Source of the DNA: a virus
Virus record (IMG/VR): IMGVR_UViG_3300022934_000087
Span: 1 to 32,666 of that record
Length of the DNA stretch: 32,666 bases
Reading direction: 5' to 3' (one strand)
Shown here one piece after another: positions 1-8,575 of the stretch. The notes beneath the pieces were generated by a model. It was given only the letters and a program-made list of their open reading frames with translations, had not been told where the DNA came from and did no database searches. How positions within the stretch are numbered: the stretch's first letter is position 1; each line of letters begins with the position of its first letter. Both the position numbers and the translations under genes were made by a program.

Positions 1-1
1 T

Positions 2-14
2 GGTCATCCGAAGG
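2..14. repeat. Left copy of 13-bp terminal repeat (cos end)
   Basis: The 13 bases ggtcatccgaagg here are identical to the last 13 bases of the window (32654-32666). The length suits a cohesive overhang: filling in 5' overhangs during library preparation would copy the overhang at both ends. The neighbouring GpA-family terminase is of the kind that cuts at cos. The leading T at position 1 does not match the right end. An assembly overlap of a circular molecule is the alternative, but 13 bp is short for that. Confidence 0.6.
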
Positions 15-123
15 CTCGCTTTTTCGCTAGCGCCAGAGTTTAGAGGGTGTAAACCGTTGCAGCGCAAGGGATTTGGGCGGTTGGGTGCAGATAATTAGGG
101 CTTAGAGGGTTAACTGGAGTTTA
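15..123 (+). promoter_or_regulatory. Left cos-flanking region with TTAG-n-GGG repeats
   Basis: No gene is seen here. The stretch has an 8-bp palindrome cgctagcg at 25-32 and two exact copies of ttagagggt at 40-48 and 102-110. Related copies are ttaggg at 95-100 and ttagtggga at 121-129, the last running into the terminase small-subunit start. In lambda, repeats beside the cohesive ends (cosB R sites) bind the small terminase subunit. By position these repeats are candidates for that role. A promoter was not convincing. Confidence 0.35.
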
Positions 124-693
124 GTGGGAGTTAAGTTAAGCGCAGTTCTACTTAACTCGGTGCTGATTACGTTCGCAGAACTTGCGATCATCAAAGGTTG
201 TACGAAAGCCGCGGTTACACATGCGAGCAAAAGCAGGATTGCGGCTGCTGTTGTTGAGCAGGATGGGAAGCGGTGGCTAGATCGCGATTTAGCGCTTGAG
301 CTGTGGAATAAGAACACGCTGCGGAATAAGCAGGCGAAGGTGAGCGAGCCGGATCTGATTGATGAACCGCCGAGGGATGCAAAGGAATTAAGAAGGCGAG
401 TTGATGCGCTGCCTGATGATTCGATCCCTGATCTGAATGAGAGCAGGGCAAGGCGTGAGCACTATCAGGCCGAGCTTGCAAAGCTGCAGGTAACTGAGCA
501 GCGCGGGAATCTAGTGCCGGTTGAGGAAGTAAGAAAAGAGAGCTTTGCGTTAGGGCGAAGCGTGCGGGAGGCTTTGGCTAACTTGGCTGACCGTTTAAGC
601 AATCAGCTGGCGGGTGAAACCGACCCGGCGAGGATCCATCAGGTTTTGACAGAAGAACACCGGGCGTGTCTGACGGAGCTGGCCAATGGTTAA
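124..693 (+). CDS. terS: Terminase small subunit (Nu1-like), probable
   Basis: Likely the DNA-recognition subunit of the packaging motor, binding near cos and guiding the large subunit. It has 189 residues, close to lambda Nu1 (181). The N-terminal part (about residues 13-60) reads like a helix-turn-helix that recognises DNA: FAELAIIKGCTKAAVTHA followed by RWLDRDLALELW. A charged coiled-coil-like stretch follows (about 100-135), as in the oligomerising part of small terminases. The start is GTG, with GGAG at 116-119 only 4 bases before it. A second GTG at 160 is possible but has no ribosome binding site. The stop overlaps the large-subunit start by 8 bases. The call rests on position and the HTH; sequence similarity is weak by eye. 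Confidence 0.72.
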   Translation: MGVKLSAVLLNSVLITFAELAIIKGCTKAAVTHASKSRIAAAVVEQDGKRWLDRDLALELWNKNTLRNKQAKVSEPDLIDEPPRDAKELRRRVDALPDDSIPDLNESRARREHYQAELAKLQVTEQRGNLVPVEEVRKESFALGRSVREALANLADRLSNQLAGETDPARIHQVLTEEHRACLTELANG

Positions 694-2536
694 TGCTTGG
701 CGCTCTGGCTTTCTGGAAGGGCTACGGCCTGAAGAACCGCTAACGGTTTCGGAGTGGGCGGATAAGTATCGGAGGTTAAGCAGCAAGGCATCAGCAGAGC
801 CTGGGCCGTGGCGAACTGATCGGACGCCGTACCTGCGGGAGCCGATGGACTGCCTGAGCAGCGACAGCCCGATTCAAAGGGTTGTTTTGATGTTTAGTGC
901 TCAGTCAGGCAAGACGGAGGCCGGCAGCAACTTTCTGGCATACGTGATTGACCATGCGCCGGGGCCAATGCTTTGCGTGCAGCCAACAATTGAGATGGCC
1001 AAGCGCCTGTCGAAACAGCGGCTTGAAAGCATGATTCAAGACACGCCGGTTCTACAGCAAAAGATTGCACCGTCGCGTTCTAGGGATAGCGGCAACACGA
1101 TGTTTGCCAAAGAGTTCCCCGGCGGGATCATGCTGCTGACTGGGGCGAATAGCGCAACGGGTCTGCGGTCTGCGCCTTGCCGCTACCTGTTCATGGATGA
1201 GATCGACGCCATGCAGGAGATACAGGGCGAGGGCGACCCGGTGAGCTTGGCTGAGCGCAGGACCACGACATTTGCACGACGCAAAATCCTGTTGACCTCA
1301 ACGCCAACGGTGCGGGACTTTAGCCGGATTGAGTCTGAGTTTCTAAAAAGCGATCAGCGGCACTTCTACGTTCCGTGCCCTGCCTGTGGTGAGTTTCAAC
1401 ACCTGCAGTGGGCAAGGCTTAAGTGGGAATCAGGCAAGCCTGAGACTGCGAAATATGAGTGTGAGCACTGCGGCGAGCGCTTTGAGGAATACCACAAGAC
1501 AAGGTTTCTGCCGCAGGGTGAATGGCGAGGCCATGCGCCATCCGATGGCAAGACAGCAGGCTTTCAGCTAAACGGCCTCTATAGCCCGCTTGGCTGGGCG
1601 AGCTGGTCACAGTTAGCTGAGGATTTCCTGAGAGCAAAGAACGACCCAGCAGCGTTGCGCACGTTTGTAAACACTCGGCTGGCTGAGACATTCTCTGAGG
1701 ATTACGCGGCCCAGGTGAACGCTGAGGGCCTGATGGCGAAGCGTTTGGAATACAAGCCGGGCACCTGCCCTGATGGCGTTGTGCTGCTGACTGCTGGTGT
1801 TGACGTGCAGGATGACCGCCTAGAGGTTTCTGTCTGGGGCTGGGGTAGTGGTGAGACGGGTTGGCTGATCTGGCATCAAAAGCTGATGGGTGACCCTACG
1901 CAAGTTGAGGTTTGGGGCCAGCTGGATCAGGTGCTGCGGACTCAGTGGGACACCGAGGGGGGCAACACGCTGACGATTGCGCAAATGGCGATTGACTCCG
2001 GCGGTCACTGCACGCATGAGGTTTACAACTACTGCCGCGACAGGATTAAGCAGGGAGTGGTGCCTATCAAAGGCAGCAGCAAACGCAGCAGCCCTGCGCT
2101 CGGCAAGGGGAGCCGTGTGGACGTGAATTGGAGGGGCAGAACCGTCAAAAAGGGCGTGACGCTTTACATGCTCGGCACTGACACGATTAAAACGACCTTG
2201 TTTGGCCGTATGCGCCACTCAGAGGGCCTAAGCAGTCTCAACTTTGGCTTAGCAGCTGATCAGGAGTATTTCCAGCAGCTAACAGCAGAAAAACAACGCT
2301 TACGTTTTCACCGTGGCTTTCCGATCCGTGAATGGGTCAAAAAATCATCTGCGAGAAACGAGGCTCTTGACTGCCTCTGTTACGGCTACGCAGCAATGTT
2401 GCTTTACTCCCGCCGCTTGCCCAAGTTGACGATGTGGGAAAACCTGGCGGAAAAGCTAGAAAAGGGCGACAATCGACAGCTAAAATCTAAGAAGCAGCCG
2501 CCTAAAGCGGCTAATTCCTACGTCAGCAGTTGGTAG
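686..2536 (+). CDS. terL: Terminase large subunit, GpA family
   Basis: ATPase and nuclease of the DNA packaging motor. It cuts concatemers at cos and pumps DNA through the portal. The 616 residues match the usual length of the phage terminase GpA family. Visible motifs: Walker A-like SAQSGKTE at residues 71-78, Walker B RYLFMDEID at 166-174, and a motif III-like LLTSTP near 202-207. A zinc-ribbon-like pair follows, CPAC at 231-234 and CEHC at 259-262. The RNase H-like nuclease starts at AGVDVQDDRLEV (about 370) and has NEALDCLCYGYAA near the C terminus. GGAG at 673-676 lies 9 bases before the ATG. This family is typical of cos-type lambda-like phages, in agreement with the terminal repeats. 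Confidence 0.96.
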   Translation: MVNAWRSGFLEGLRPEEPLTVSEWADKYRRLSSKASAEPGPWRTDRTPYLREPMDCLSSDSPIQRVVLMFSAQSGKTEAGSNFLAYVIDHAPGPMLCVQPTIEMAKRLSKQRLESMIQDTPVLQQKIAPSRSRDSGNTMFAKEFPGGIMLLTGANSATGLRSAPCRYLFMDEIDAMQEIQGEGDPVSLAERRTTTFARRKILLTSTPTVRDFSRIESEFLKSDQRHFYVPCPACGEFQHLQWARLKWESGKPETAKYECEHCGERFEEYHKTRFLPQGEWRGHAPSDGKTAGFQLNGLYSPLGWASWSQLAEDFLRAKNDPAALRTFVNTRLAETFSEDYAAQVNAEGLMAKRLEYKPGTCPDGVVLLTAGVDVQDDRLEVSVWGWGSGETGWLIWHQKLMGDPTQVEVWGQLDQVLRTQWDTEGGNTLTIAQMAIDSGGHCTHEVYNYCRDRIKQGVVPIKGSSKRSSPALGKGSRVDVNWRGRTVKKGVTLYMLGTDTIKTTLFGRMRHSEGLSSLNFGLAADQEYFQQLTAEKQRLRFHRGFPIREWVKKSSARNEALDCLCYGYAAMLLYSRRLPKLTMWENLAEKLEKGDNRQLKSKKQPPKAANSYVSSW

Positions 2537-2537
2537 C

Positions 2538-3110
2538 GTGAACATCCCAAAGAAAATTTACGCAGGCCAAACCATCAAATGGCGTGATGATGGATTCACA
2601 GGACCGTTAAACGAAAGCATTACATCTGGCGATTGGACCCTCACCTATTACTTACGGACTAACACCACGCACGAGGGCCACCAAGTAGCCGGCACGGCAT
2701 ACGGCACAGGTTGGGAATTTACGATTTCTGCCACTGATTCGGCAGATTTTGACGCTGGCGATTGGTTTGTATATGCAGAGGCAACCAAGGACAGTGAGAA
2801 GTTTCCGCTAGGCACTGCACGTTTAGAGGTTTTCTCGACGCTTACCTATGCCAGCGATGCGCAGCCCGCTGCATTTGATGGCCGCACGCAGGCTGAGCAA
2901 GACCTAGACGCAGTAACAAGTGCGATCCGCGCAATCATTGCTGACAAGGCTGCTGAGTACAGCATCGGAAACCGCACCTTTAAGCGTGTTGACCTTGCAG
3001 AGCTAAGGGTTAGGGAAAGTCACCTCAAGGCCGTCGTGGCCCGCGAGCGTAAAGCGGCCATGATTGCCAACGGGTTGGGCGACCCGCACTCCCTTTATGT
3101 GAGGTTTTAG
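2538..3110 (+). CDS. Putative head-tail joining (gpW-like) protein
   Basis: It occupies the place of lambda W, between large terminase and portal. Residues 1-115 look like a beta-rich domain: many Thr, Tyr and Trp residues with alternating hydrophobics, such as WTLTYYLRTNT. The last 65 residues are helical, with SIGNRTFKRVDLAELRVRE, which resembles the end of gpW-type connector proteins (a NGR.v.r.dl.el pattern). This would be a fusion of a virion beta domain to a gpW-like tail, three times the length of lambda W (68 aa). The start is GTG, one base after the terminase stop, without a clear Shine-Dalgarno. The function is inferred from position and the C-terminal pattern. Confidence 0.6.
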   Translation: MNIPKKIYAGQTIKWRDDGFTGPLNESITSGDWTLTYYLRTNTTHEGHQVAGTAYGTGWEFTISATDSADFDAGDWFVYAEATKDSEKFPLGTARLEVFSTLTYASDAQPAAFDGRTQAEQDLDAVTSAIRAIIADKAAEYSIGNRTFKRVDLAELRVRESHLKAVVARERKAAMIANGLGDPHSLYVRF

Positions 3111-3113
3111 AAA

Positions 3114-4697
3114 ATGGGACTGCGTTCTGCATGGCGCGAGCTTTGGCGCTCTAATCCTTCCCCGATGCCGCCGGCACGTAGCCGCATGTTTGCCGGTGCG
3201 CAGGCCAGCCGCCTGACGAATGACTGGGTTACATCCATCACGTCTGCCGACCAAGAGATCAAAGGCAGCCTGAAGCGTTTGCGTTCACGGTCCCGGCAGC
3301 TGGTCAGAGACAACGACTATTGCAGGAGCGCCATCCGGGTTGTCCGTAATTCAGTCGTTGGCACTGGCGTTCGGCTGCAAGCGCAGGTAAAGCGACAGCG
3401 TGGCGGTCGGCTTGATACCAGACTGAATGAGGCGATCGAAAAAGCCTGGTCGGAGTGGAGCAGAAAAGACAGCTGCAACACAGCGGGTCAGCTCTGTTTT
3501 GCCGACATTGAAAAACTGGCCGTTTCGTCGATGTGCGAAAGCGGCGAAGTTTTCATCCGCATCATCCGGCAGAAGTTTGGGCGTTCAAAGGTTAGTTTTG
3601 CCTTGGAGGTGCTGGAGGCGGATCAGCTGGATGAGGATTATCAACACCCTGCTAAGACACCGGGCAACGTCTGGAAGCTTGGTGTAGAGCTAGACAAATT
3701 TGGCCGGCCTGTTAATTACGCCTTTTTGACAAGGCACCCAGGAGACACGGCGTTCCCAACCCATAACCCGGACAGACGCCACATCATCGTTCCGGCCAAG
3801 GATGTAATCCATCTGTTTGATCGCACCTCAGCACGACCAGGCCAGACCCGCGGTGTGCCTTGGCTTGCTAGTGCAATGCAGCGCCTGCATCACCTAGACG
3901 GATGGGAGCAAGCGAGCGTTGTACGCGCCCGCGCAAGCTCTGCACTCATGGGCTTTATTCAGTCGCCCGAAGGTGAGCTAGATCCTGGCGGCGAGATCTT
4001 TGATGAGCAGCGCGTCACTGGGTTTGAGCCTGGGCAATTCAAGTATTTGCAGCCCGGCGAGACGGTCACAATCCCAGATATGGACAGCCCAACCGGCGAA
4101 TATGAGCCGTTTTTGCGGGCGCAGCTGCGGGCCCTGGGCGCAGGCGTTGGCTGTTCCTACGAATTGCTCAGCAACGATTACAGCCAGAGCAACTACAGCA
4201 GCAGCCGCCTAGCGCTTCTGCAGGACCGCGACAACTGGCGCAGCATCCAGCAGATGCTTAAAGATCAGTTCTACCAGCCCGTTTTTGAGGCTTGGCTTGA
4301 GATGGCAGTGCTTAGCGGCGCCTTAAATCTGCCTACTTACGAAACCGAGCCTGAGCGTTATGAGGCCGTTCGGTGGGTGTTCCGTGGTTACTCCTACGTT
4401 GACCCGCAAAAGGAAATCAACGCGCAGAAAGACGCTGTGCGCAGTGGCTTCAAAACGCTGGCTGATTGCGTCGCAGAAAACGGCGGCGATCTCGATGAGC
4501 TGCTGGTGGCCCGTCAGTCAGAACTGGCCAAGCTGGATGAGATGAACATCATCACCGACACCGATCCATCCGCTGTGAATGGCTCTGGCGCCAGCCAGTA
4601 CAAGCCAGTCAACACGGTTGACGCTTTCGGTGACACACCGGCCCCAACGGGCGACGATGCCGAAAACGTAAGCGAGCAGGAAAGTGGCAACTATTGA
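3114..4697 (+). CDS. Portal protein (lambda B family)
   Basis: Forms the dodecameric channel at one capsid vertex through which DNA enters and leaves, and on which the tail is attached. The 527 residues match lambda gpB (533). Family features include LRSRSRQLVRDNDYCRSAIR, then VVGTGVRLQ near residue 80, the LEVLEADQLDEDY stretch, VIHLFDRTSARPGQTRGVPWLA, and a conserved YSSSRLALLQDRDNWR near 365. Lambda B is cleaved near its N terminus during maturation; whether that happens here cannot be seen. GAGG at 3101-3104 precedes the ATG by 9 bases. The 3' end overlaps the GTG start of the capsid gene. Confidence 0.95.
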   Translation: MGLRSAWRELWRSNPSPMPPARSRMFAGAQASRLTNDWVTSITSADQEIKGSLKRLRSRSRQLVRDNDYCRSAIRVVRNSVVGTGVRLQAQVKRQRGGRLDTRLNEAIEKAWSEWSRKDSCNTAGQLCFADIEKLAVSSMCESGEVFIRIIRQKFGRSKVSFALEVLEADQLDEDYQHPAKTPGNVWKLGVELDKFGRPVNYAFLTRHPGDTAFPTHNPDRRHIIVPAKDVIHLFDRTSARPGQTRGVPWLASAMQRLHHLDGWEQASVVRARASSALMGFIQSPEGELDPGGEIFDEQRVTGFEPGQFKYLQPGETVTIPDMDSPTGEYEPFLRAQLRALGAGVGCSYELLSNDYSQSNYSSSRLALLQDRDNWRSIQQMLKDQFYQPVFEAWLEMAVLSGALNLPTYETEPERYEAVRWVFRGYSYVDPQKEINAQKDAVRSGFKTLADCVAENGGDLDELLVARQSELAKLDEMNIITDTDPSAVNGSGASQYKPVNTVDAFGDTPAPTGDDAENVSEQESGNY

Positions 4698-7221
4698 AGG
4701 CGTTGAGATTAACCTGATGCCCACTGAGGGCATGAAGGAAGAGGCGCAGCGTTACCGCGACTGGAAGGAGGAAGGAAACGCAGGCGGCACAGAGGTTGCA
4801 GCACGCAGGGCAACTCAAATCCTGAGCGGCAATGAGTTGGCTGCTGATGTTGTGATCGCCATGGCCGCTTGGTTTGCCCGCCATGAGGTTGATAAGCAGG
4901 GCGAGGGTTTCTCACCTGGAGAGGATGGTTTTCCAAGCCCTGGGCGTGTCGCATGGGCGGCATGGGGCGGAGATCCTGGGCAAGTGTGGGCGTCTAATAA
5001 GGCGGATAGAATCAAAGAAATACGCGACCGAACAATGGCCGACGATTTGGAATTGCGTTTAGATCTACGCGCTGAACCTGGCGATTTGAGTGTCGGCGAT
5101 TATGTCGAGTGGAACAGCTCAGGTGGAATGGCCAAAGGTCAGATTGATCGCATCGAGCGGGATGGCTCAATTAATGTGCCTGACTCTGAGTTCACAGTGA
5201 ATGGCGACGAAGATGACCCGGCCGCACTAATCACAGTGTTTCGGGAGACCGACGAGGGTTGGGAGTCAACAGACGTAAAGGTTGGCCATCGCTTCTCAAC
5301 GCTTACCAAGATTGAGGCACTGCGCCGCGGTCCTGCTCTCTATAAGCGAGCTGGTGAAACCCAGTTTGAGGAACAGGAAGACCGGACGATGGAGTTCAGC
5401 TTCAGCTCTGAGTATCCGGTAGAGCGTTCTTTTGGCTTGGAAGTGCTGAGCCATGACGACGACGCAGCAGACTTTGCCCGCCTAAATGACGGCGCACCGC
5501 TGCTGTTTAATCACGATATGGATCGCCCGATCGGTGTGGTGGAGCGTGCCTACGTTGACAAGGACAAAAAGAAAGGCGTGAGCCGTGTGCGCTTCAGCCG
5601 CAACGCATTTGCCCAAGAAATTTTGGCAGATGTGAAAGATGGAATTATGCGCAACATCTCCGTGGGATACAGGATTAAGGAGATGGAAGAACGCAATAGC
5701 GAGTTTGTAGCGACATCTTGGGAGCCTTACGAAATTTCGGTGGTTTCTGTTCCTGCTGACCCGCAAATTGGTGTTGGAAGATCATTGCTTCCAGACCCTA
5801 TTATTGCTGAAGGAAGTGCCGAACAGGCACCGCCTGCGGCTCGCGTCGCACCACTCACCCAAACCTCAACAGAGAAAATGTCTGAAGCACCCGACCTGAG
5901 CGTGGTGCGCGATGAAGCTTCCAAAAAGGCTGCTTCTTCTGAGCGCACCCGCATCCGTAACATCCAAGAGCTTTGCTCTAAGCACGACCTGCGCGATCTG
6001 GCTGAGCAGCTGATTGACAACGGCAGCAGCATTGACGTTGCCCGCGCCGCAGTTCTGGATCAAATCGGCTCTAAGCCGGTTGAAACCGTTTCCCCTGTGG
6101 ACCTGGACCACGGCACCCAGTCCCGTTACCAGATCATGGATGGCGTTCGCGCCCTGATCACTGGCGACTGGTCTTCCCACGGTGCCGGCCTTGTTCGTGA
6201 ACTCAGCCAAGAAGTTGCCCGTAGCTCCGGCCTCACCGCCACCAGCGAGCGCACTTTCTTTGTTCCGTTCTCTGCTCTGAGCCAACGCGCCACCTATGTG
6301 ACCTCTGGCGCAACCACTGGCGGCAACATTGTTGCTACCGATCTGCTGGCTGATGATTTCATCGAAGCCCTGCGGAACGCTTCCCCTGTGGTTGGCCTGG
6401 GCGTTCGCACCCTGACCGGCCTGATTGGTGATGTAGCAATCCCCCGCCGCTCTGGTGTTGCTTCCACCGCTTACCTGTCATCTGAGACCACTGCAATTAC
6501 GCAGGCTGAGTCCACCTTTGATCAGGTGACGATGAGCCCCAAGAACCTGGCAGCCCTGTCTAAGTACAGCCGCCAGACTCTGCTTCAGGCCACCCCTGGC
6601 ATTGAAGAGCTGATCCGTCGCGATCTCACCGATGGCATCAACACCGCCATCGACGCTGCAATCCTGAACGGCTCCGGTTCCTCCGGCCAACCCACCGGTA
6701 TCCGTAACACCTCCGGCATCGGTAGCGTGGCCATGGGTACGGACGGCGGTTCAATCACCCTTGAGAAGGTGGTTGACCTGGAAACCGAAATCACCCAGGA
6801 CAACGCAGCAGGCCCCAACATGGCCTATGTCACCAACGCCAAGGTGATGGGCGCCCTGAAGAAACTCCGTGCTGGTGGCTCTGCTGCTGGTGATGGCAGC
6901 TTCCTCTATAACGCCGACCTGACCGCTATCGGCCGCGGCCCAACCCCGCTGACCCTGAACGGTTACCCCATTGCCGTCACCAACGCTGTCCCCAGCAACC
7001 TGACTAAGGGCAGTAGCTCCGGCGTGTGCTCTGCACTCGTTGCCGGTGACTTCAGCCAGGCCATGCTTGGTTTCTACGGCAACGGCCTTGAGATCACCGT
7101 AGGCAACGATCAGGATGATTTCTCCAAGGCCCTGACTTCGGTTCGCGGCATCGTCAGCTTTGACGTTGCAGTTCGCCAAGCCACTGCCTTCGGTTCCATC
7201 GAAGACATCACCACCGCCTGA
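4684..7221 (+). CDS. Prohead protease fused to HK97-fold major capsid protein
   Basis: One 845-residue reading frame carries what are usually two or three proteins. Residues 15-115 form an N-terminal domain with GGTE at 34-37 and PSPGRVAWAAWGGDPGQVWA at 84-103. Residues 133-190 resemble a small Tudor/HVA1-like domain (VGDYVEWNSSGG, then DDPAALITVF). Residues 236-365 are an HK97-type (U35) prohead protease: catalytic His in FNHD (277), Ser in NISVGY (326), and YEISVVSVPADP after it. Residues 400-470 are helical and may act as the scaffold (delta domain). Residues 480-845 are the HK97-fold capsid protein. GTG 4684 is chosen as start for its overlap with the portal; ATG 4717 is possible. Internal ATG 5878 (Met399) could give the capsid part alone. 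Self-cleavage is expected but unseen. Confidence 0.9.
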   Translation: MATIEGVEINLMPTEGMKEEAQRYRDWKEEGNAGGTEVAARRATQILSGNELAADVVIAMAAWFARHEVDKQGEGFSPGEDGFPSPGRVAWAAWGGDPGQVWASNKADRIKEIRDRTMADDLELRLDLRAEPGDLSVGDYVEWNSSGGMAKGQIDRIERDGSINVPDSEFTVNGDEDDPAALITVFRETDEGWESTDVKVGHRFSTLTKIEALRRGPALYKRAGETQFEEQEDRTMEFSFSSEYPVERSFGLEVLSHDDDAADFARLNDGAPLLFNHDMDRPIGVVERAYVDKDKKKGVSRVRFSRNAFAQEILADVKDGIMRNISVGYRIKEMEERNSEFVATSWEPYEISVVSVPADPQIGVGRSLLPDPIIAEGSAEQAPPAARVAPLTQTSTEKMSEAPDLSVVRDEASKKAASSERTRIRNIQELCSKHDLRDLAEQLIDNGSSIDVARAAVLDQIGSKPVETVSPVDLDHGTQSRYQIMDGVRALITGDWSSHGAGLVRELSQEVARSSGLTATSERTFFVPFSALSQRATYVTSGATTGGNIVATDLLADDFIEALRNASPVVGLGVRTLTGLIGDVAIPRRSGVASTAYLSSETTAITQAESTFDQVTMSPKNLAALSKYSRQTLLQATPGIEELIRRDLTDGINTAIDAAILNGSGSSGQPTGIRNTSGIGSVAMGTDGGSITLEKVVDLETEITQDNAAGPNMAYVTNAKVMGALKKLRAGGSAAGDGSFLYNADLTAIGRGPTPLTLNGYPIAVTNAVPSNLTKGSSSGVCSALVAGDFSQAMLGFYGNGLEITVGNDQDDFSKALTSVRGIVSFDVAVRQATAFGSIEDITTA

Positions 7222-7231
7222 TGAGGGGGAG

Positions 7232-7256
7232 GGGGCCGGCAACGGCCCCTTTTTTT
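7232..7256 (+). terminator. Rho-independent terminator after capsid gene
   Basis: A 7-bp stem GGGGCCG/CGGCCCC (7232-7238 with 7243-7249), closed by a GCAA tetraloop, is followed directly by seven T. It lies 10 bases after the capsid stop and 5 bases before the next start. It would make capsid mRNA more abundant than that of the downstream genes, with read-through supplying the tail genes. Confidence 0.88.
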
Positions 7257-7260
7257 ACCT

Positions 7261-7461
7261 ATGAAAATTCTTTGCACCCGTAACGTGATGGCCAGCGGCC
7301 AAGCCCTTGAGGCTGGCAGCACCTATGACGTGAGCGACAAAGACGCCCAGATTCTGATCACAATGGGCAAAGCAGAGCTTTCTGCTGAGGTTGCAGAAAC
7401 TGAAGCAGAGCCCGAAACCAAACCCAAGCGCCGGAGGGCCCCTAAAAATGTCAACAGCTAG
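7261..7461 (+). CDS. Small head protein, lambda FI-like by position
   Basis: A 66-residue protein in the place of lambda FI, just after the capsid gene and its terminator. The first 45 residues have a compact alternating pattern (ILCTRNVMASGQALEAGSTYDV, then DAQILITMGKAEL). The rest is an acidic run turning into a basic tail, PKRRRAPKN. Small proteins with this N-terminal pattern are common after major capsid genes and may help head completion or packaging. The function is inferred from position only. Its 3' end overlaps the next gene by 14 bases. Confidence 0.7.
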   Translation: MKILCTRNVMASGQALEAGSTYDVSDKDAQILITMGKAELSAEVAETEAEPETKPKRRRAPKNVNS

Positions 7462-7825
7462 CGTTGCAGGCCGGGCTGAGGTTTTAGACCTTGCCCCCAA
7501 TGACGTTGTTACAACAACAGGCAACGAGACAGGCGTAGATCTGCTCAGTTATGAGGGCAGCATGATTTGCGTTCTTGATGCAGAAGCAGGCGGCAGCGGC
7601 ATTACTTACGCCGTCAAGCTGCAGGACTCTGCCGACAACAGCACCTTTAGCGATTTGTCTGGCGCAGCGTTTGACACCACATCAGCCAACGCCGCATCAG
7701 TGCAAAAAATCGCTGTAGACATTGATAATTGCAAGCGCTATGTGCGTGCAGTTATTACTGTCGCAGGTGGCACAGGCGCGGGCGCTGTCAGCGTCAAAGG
7801 CTTGGCTTTTCCTAAGTACGGCTGA
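7448..7825 (+). CDS. Putative head decoration / virion protein
   Basis: A 125-residue beta-rich protein starting MSTASVAGRAEVLDLAP. The pattern TYAVKLQDSADNSTFSDL, then AAFDTT, then KRYVRAVITV and a C-terminal VSVKGLAFPK matches small phage structural proteins found between capsid and tail genes. The ATG at 7448 is chosen over an in-frame ATG at 7391, because GGAGG at 7433-7437 precedes it by 10 bases and the longer form reads as low-complexity overlap with the previous gene. A decoration or capsid-stabilising role is plausible but not proven. Confidence 0.7.
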   Translation: MSTASVAGRAEVLDLAPNDVVTTTGNETGVDLLSYEGSMICVLDAEAGGSGITYAVKLQDSADNSTFSDLSGAAFDTTSANAASVQKIAVDIDNCKRYVRAVITVAGGTGAGAVSVKGLAFPKYG

Positions 7826-8112
7826 TGGCGTTTGATGCTCTTGCTGATGATCTGGGAGTTTTCCTAGATGACTTTGCTGTGTCTGCGACAGCAGGCGACA
7901 CAACAGCAAACGTAATCCTGGACCAGCCCAGCCAAGTTTTGGCGGGCGATATGGTGCTTAGCACTGACTACCAGATCACAGCAAAAAACTCAGACTTTGG
8001 AACCCTTGTGGCCGGTGACAGCATCACAGTTGATTCAACTGATTACACCGTGCGCGAAACCCGTTTGATTGATGACGGGCTTTTGTGTGAAATCTCGCTG
8101 CAGAAGACATGA
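7825..8112 (+). CDS. Head-tail joining protein, lambda FII-like
   Basis: A 95-residue protein at the site of lambda FII (117 aa), which sits on the head connector and provides the tail-docking surface. The sequence starts MAFDALADDLGVFLDDF and continues with short beta strands (NVILD, GDSITVDSTDYTV), ending LCEISLQKT. FII-family proteins share this plan of a short N-terminal helix and a small beta barrel with a strand-rich C terminus. It begins on the last base of the previous stop (TGATG), so translation is probably coupled. The assignment is by position and pattern. Confidence 0.7.
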   Translation: MAFDALADDLGVFLDDFAVSATAGDTTANVILDQPSQVLAGDMVLSTDYQITAKNSDFGTLVAGDSITVDSTDYTVRETRLIDDGLLCEISLQKT

Positions 8113-8540
8113 CAACGGTTCGCGAAAATATTATTGAGGACATCATCAGCAGCCTGGCGGGCACGGCAAACGTCAGCACGCGAATTTACAGAAACCGGGT
8201 TGTGCCGCTTACCCGTGGCGAAACACCGGCTTTGGTTGTTGAGGTTGTAAGCGACACGCCAGAGCAAGCAACAAGCCTGCCAACGCTTGACTGGTCTTTG
8301 GTTGTGCGGATTGCTGTTGTTGTTCGTGGCGATGAGCCTGATGAGGTTGCAGACCCAATTATTGAAAGCCTGCACCCCAAAATTGTTGCTGACTTGACCC
8401 TGGGCGGTAACGCAATCGACGTTCAGCCGGGCCCTGTGACTTTTGAAATGGGCGACGCAGATCAACCTTATGGGGTTATTTCTTGCGAATATCTCGTGAG
8501 ATACAGAACAGACTTTGACGATTTAACCTCTAGCCCCTAG
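8109..8540 (+). CDS. Tail terminator protein, gpU-like
   Basis: A 143-residue protein in the place of lambda U, which caps the tail tube, stops its growth and presents it to the head. The plan fits: an N-terminal amphipathic helix (VRENIIEDIISSLAG), then strands (TPALVVEV and WSLVVRIAVVVRG), a helix (VADPIIESLHPKIV), and a late strand ending with SCEYLVRYRTDF. It overlaps the previous gene as ATGA. Individual residues do not identify it, but order and fold pattern agree. Confidence 0.75.
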   Translation: MTTVRENIIEDIISSLAGTANVSTRIYRNRVVPLTRGETPALVVEVVSDTPEQATSLPTLDWSLVVRIAVVVRGDEPDEVADPIIESLHPKIVADLTLGGNAIDVQPGPVTFEMGDADQPYGVISCEYLVRYRTDFDDLTSSP

Positions 8541-8575
8541 GTATGATGTGGGCAATGTGTCGCACGGTTTAGGCA

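Noticed and set aside
1820-2218. 132-aa minus-strand frame inside the large terminase gene
   Set aside because: Antisense shadow of the nuclease domain; the composition is His/Arg/Ala-rich and not protein-like.
5866-6285. 139-aa minus-strand frame inside the capsid gene
   Set aside because: Antisense to well-conserved capsid coding sequence, with shadow-like composition and no ribosome binding site.
8515-8547. Promoter before the tail tube gene (TTGACG and TATGAT)
   Set aside because: The spacer is 21 bases, too long for a sigma70-type promoter, and no better -35 was found.
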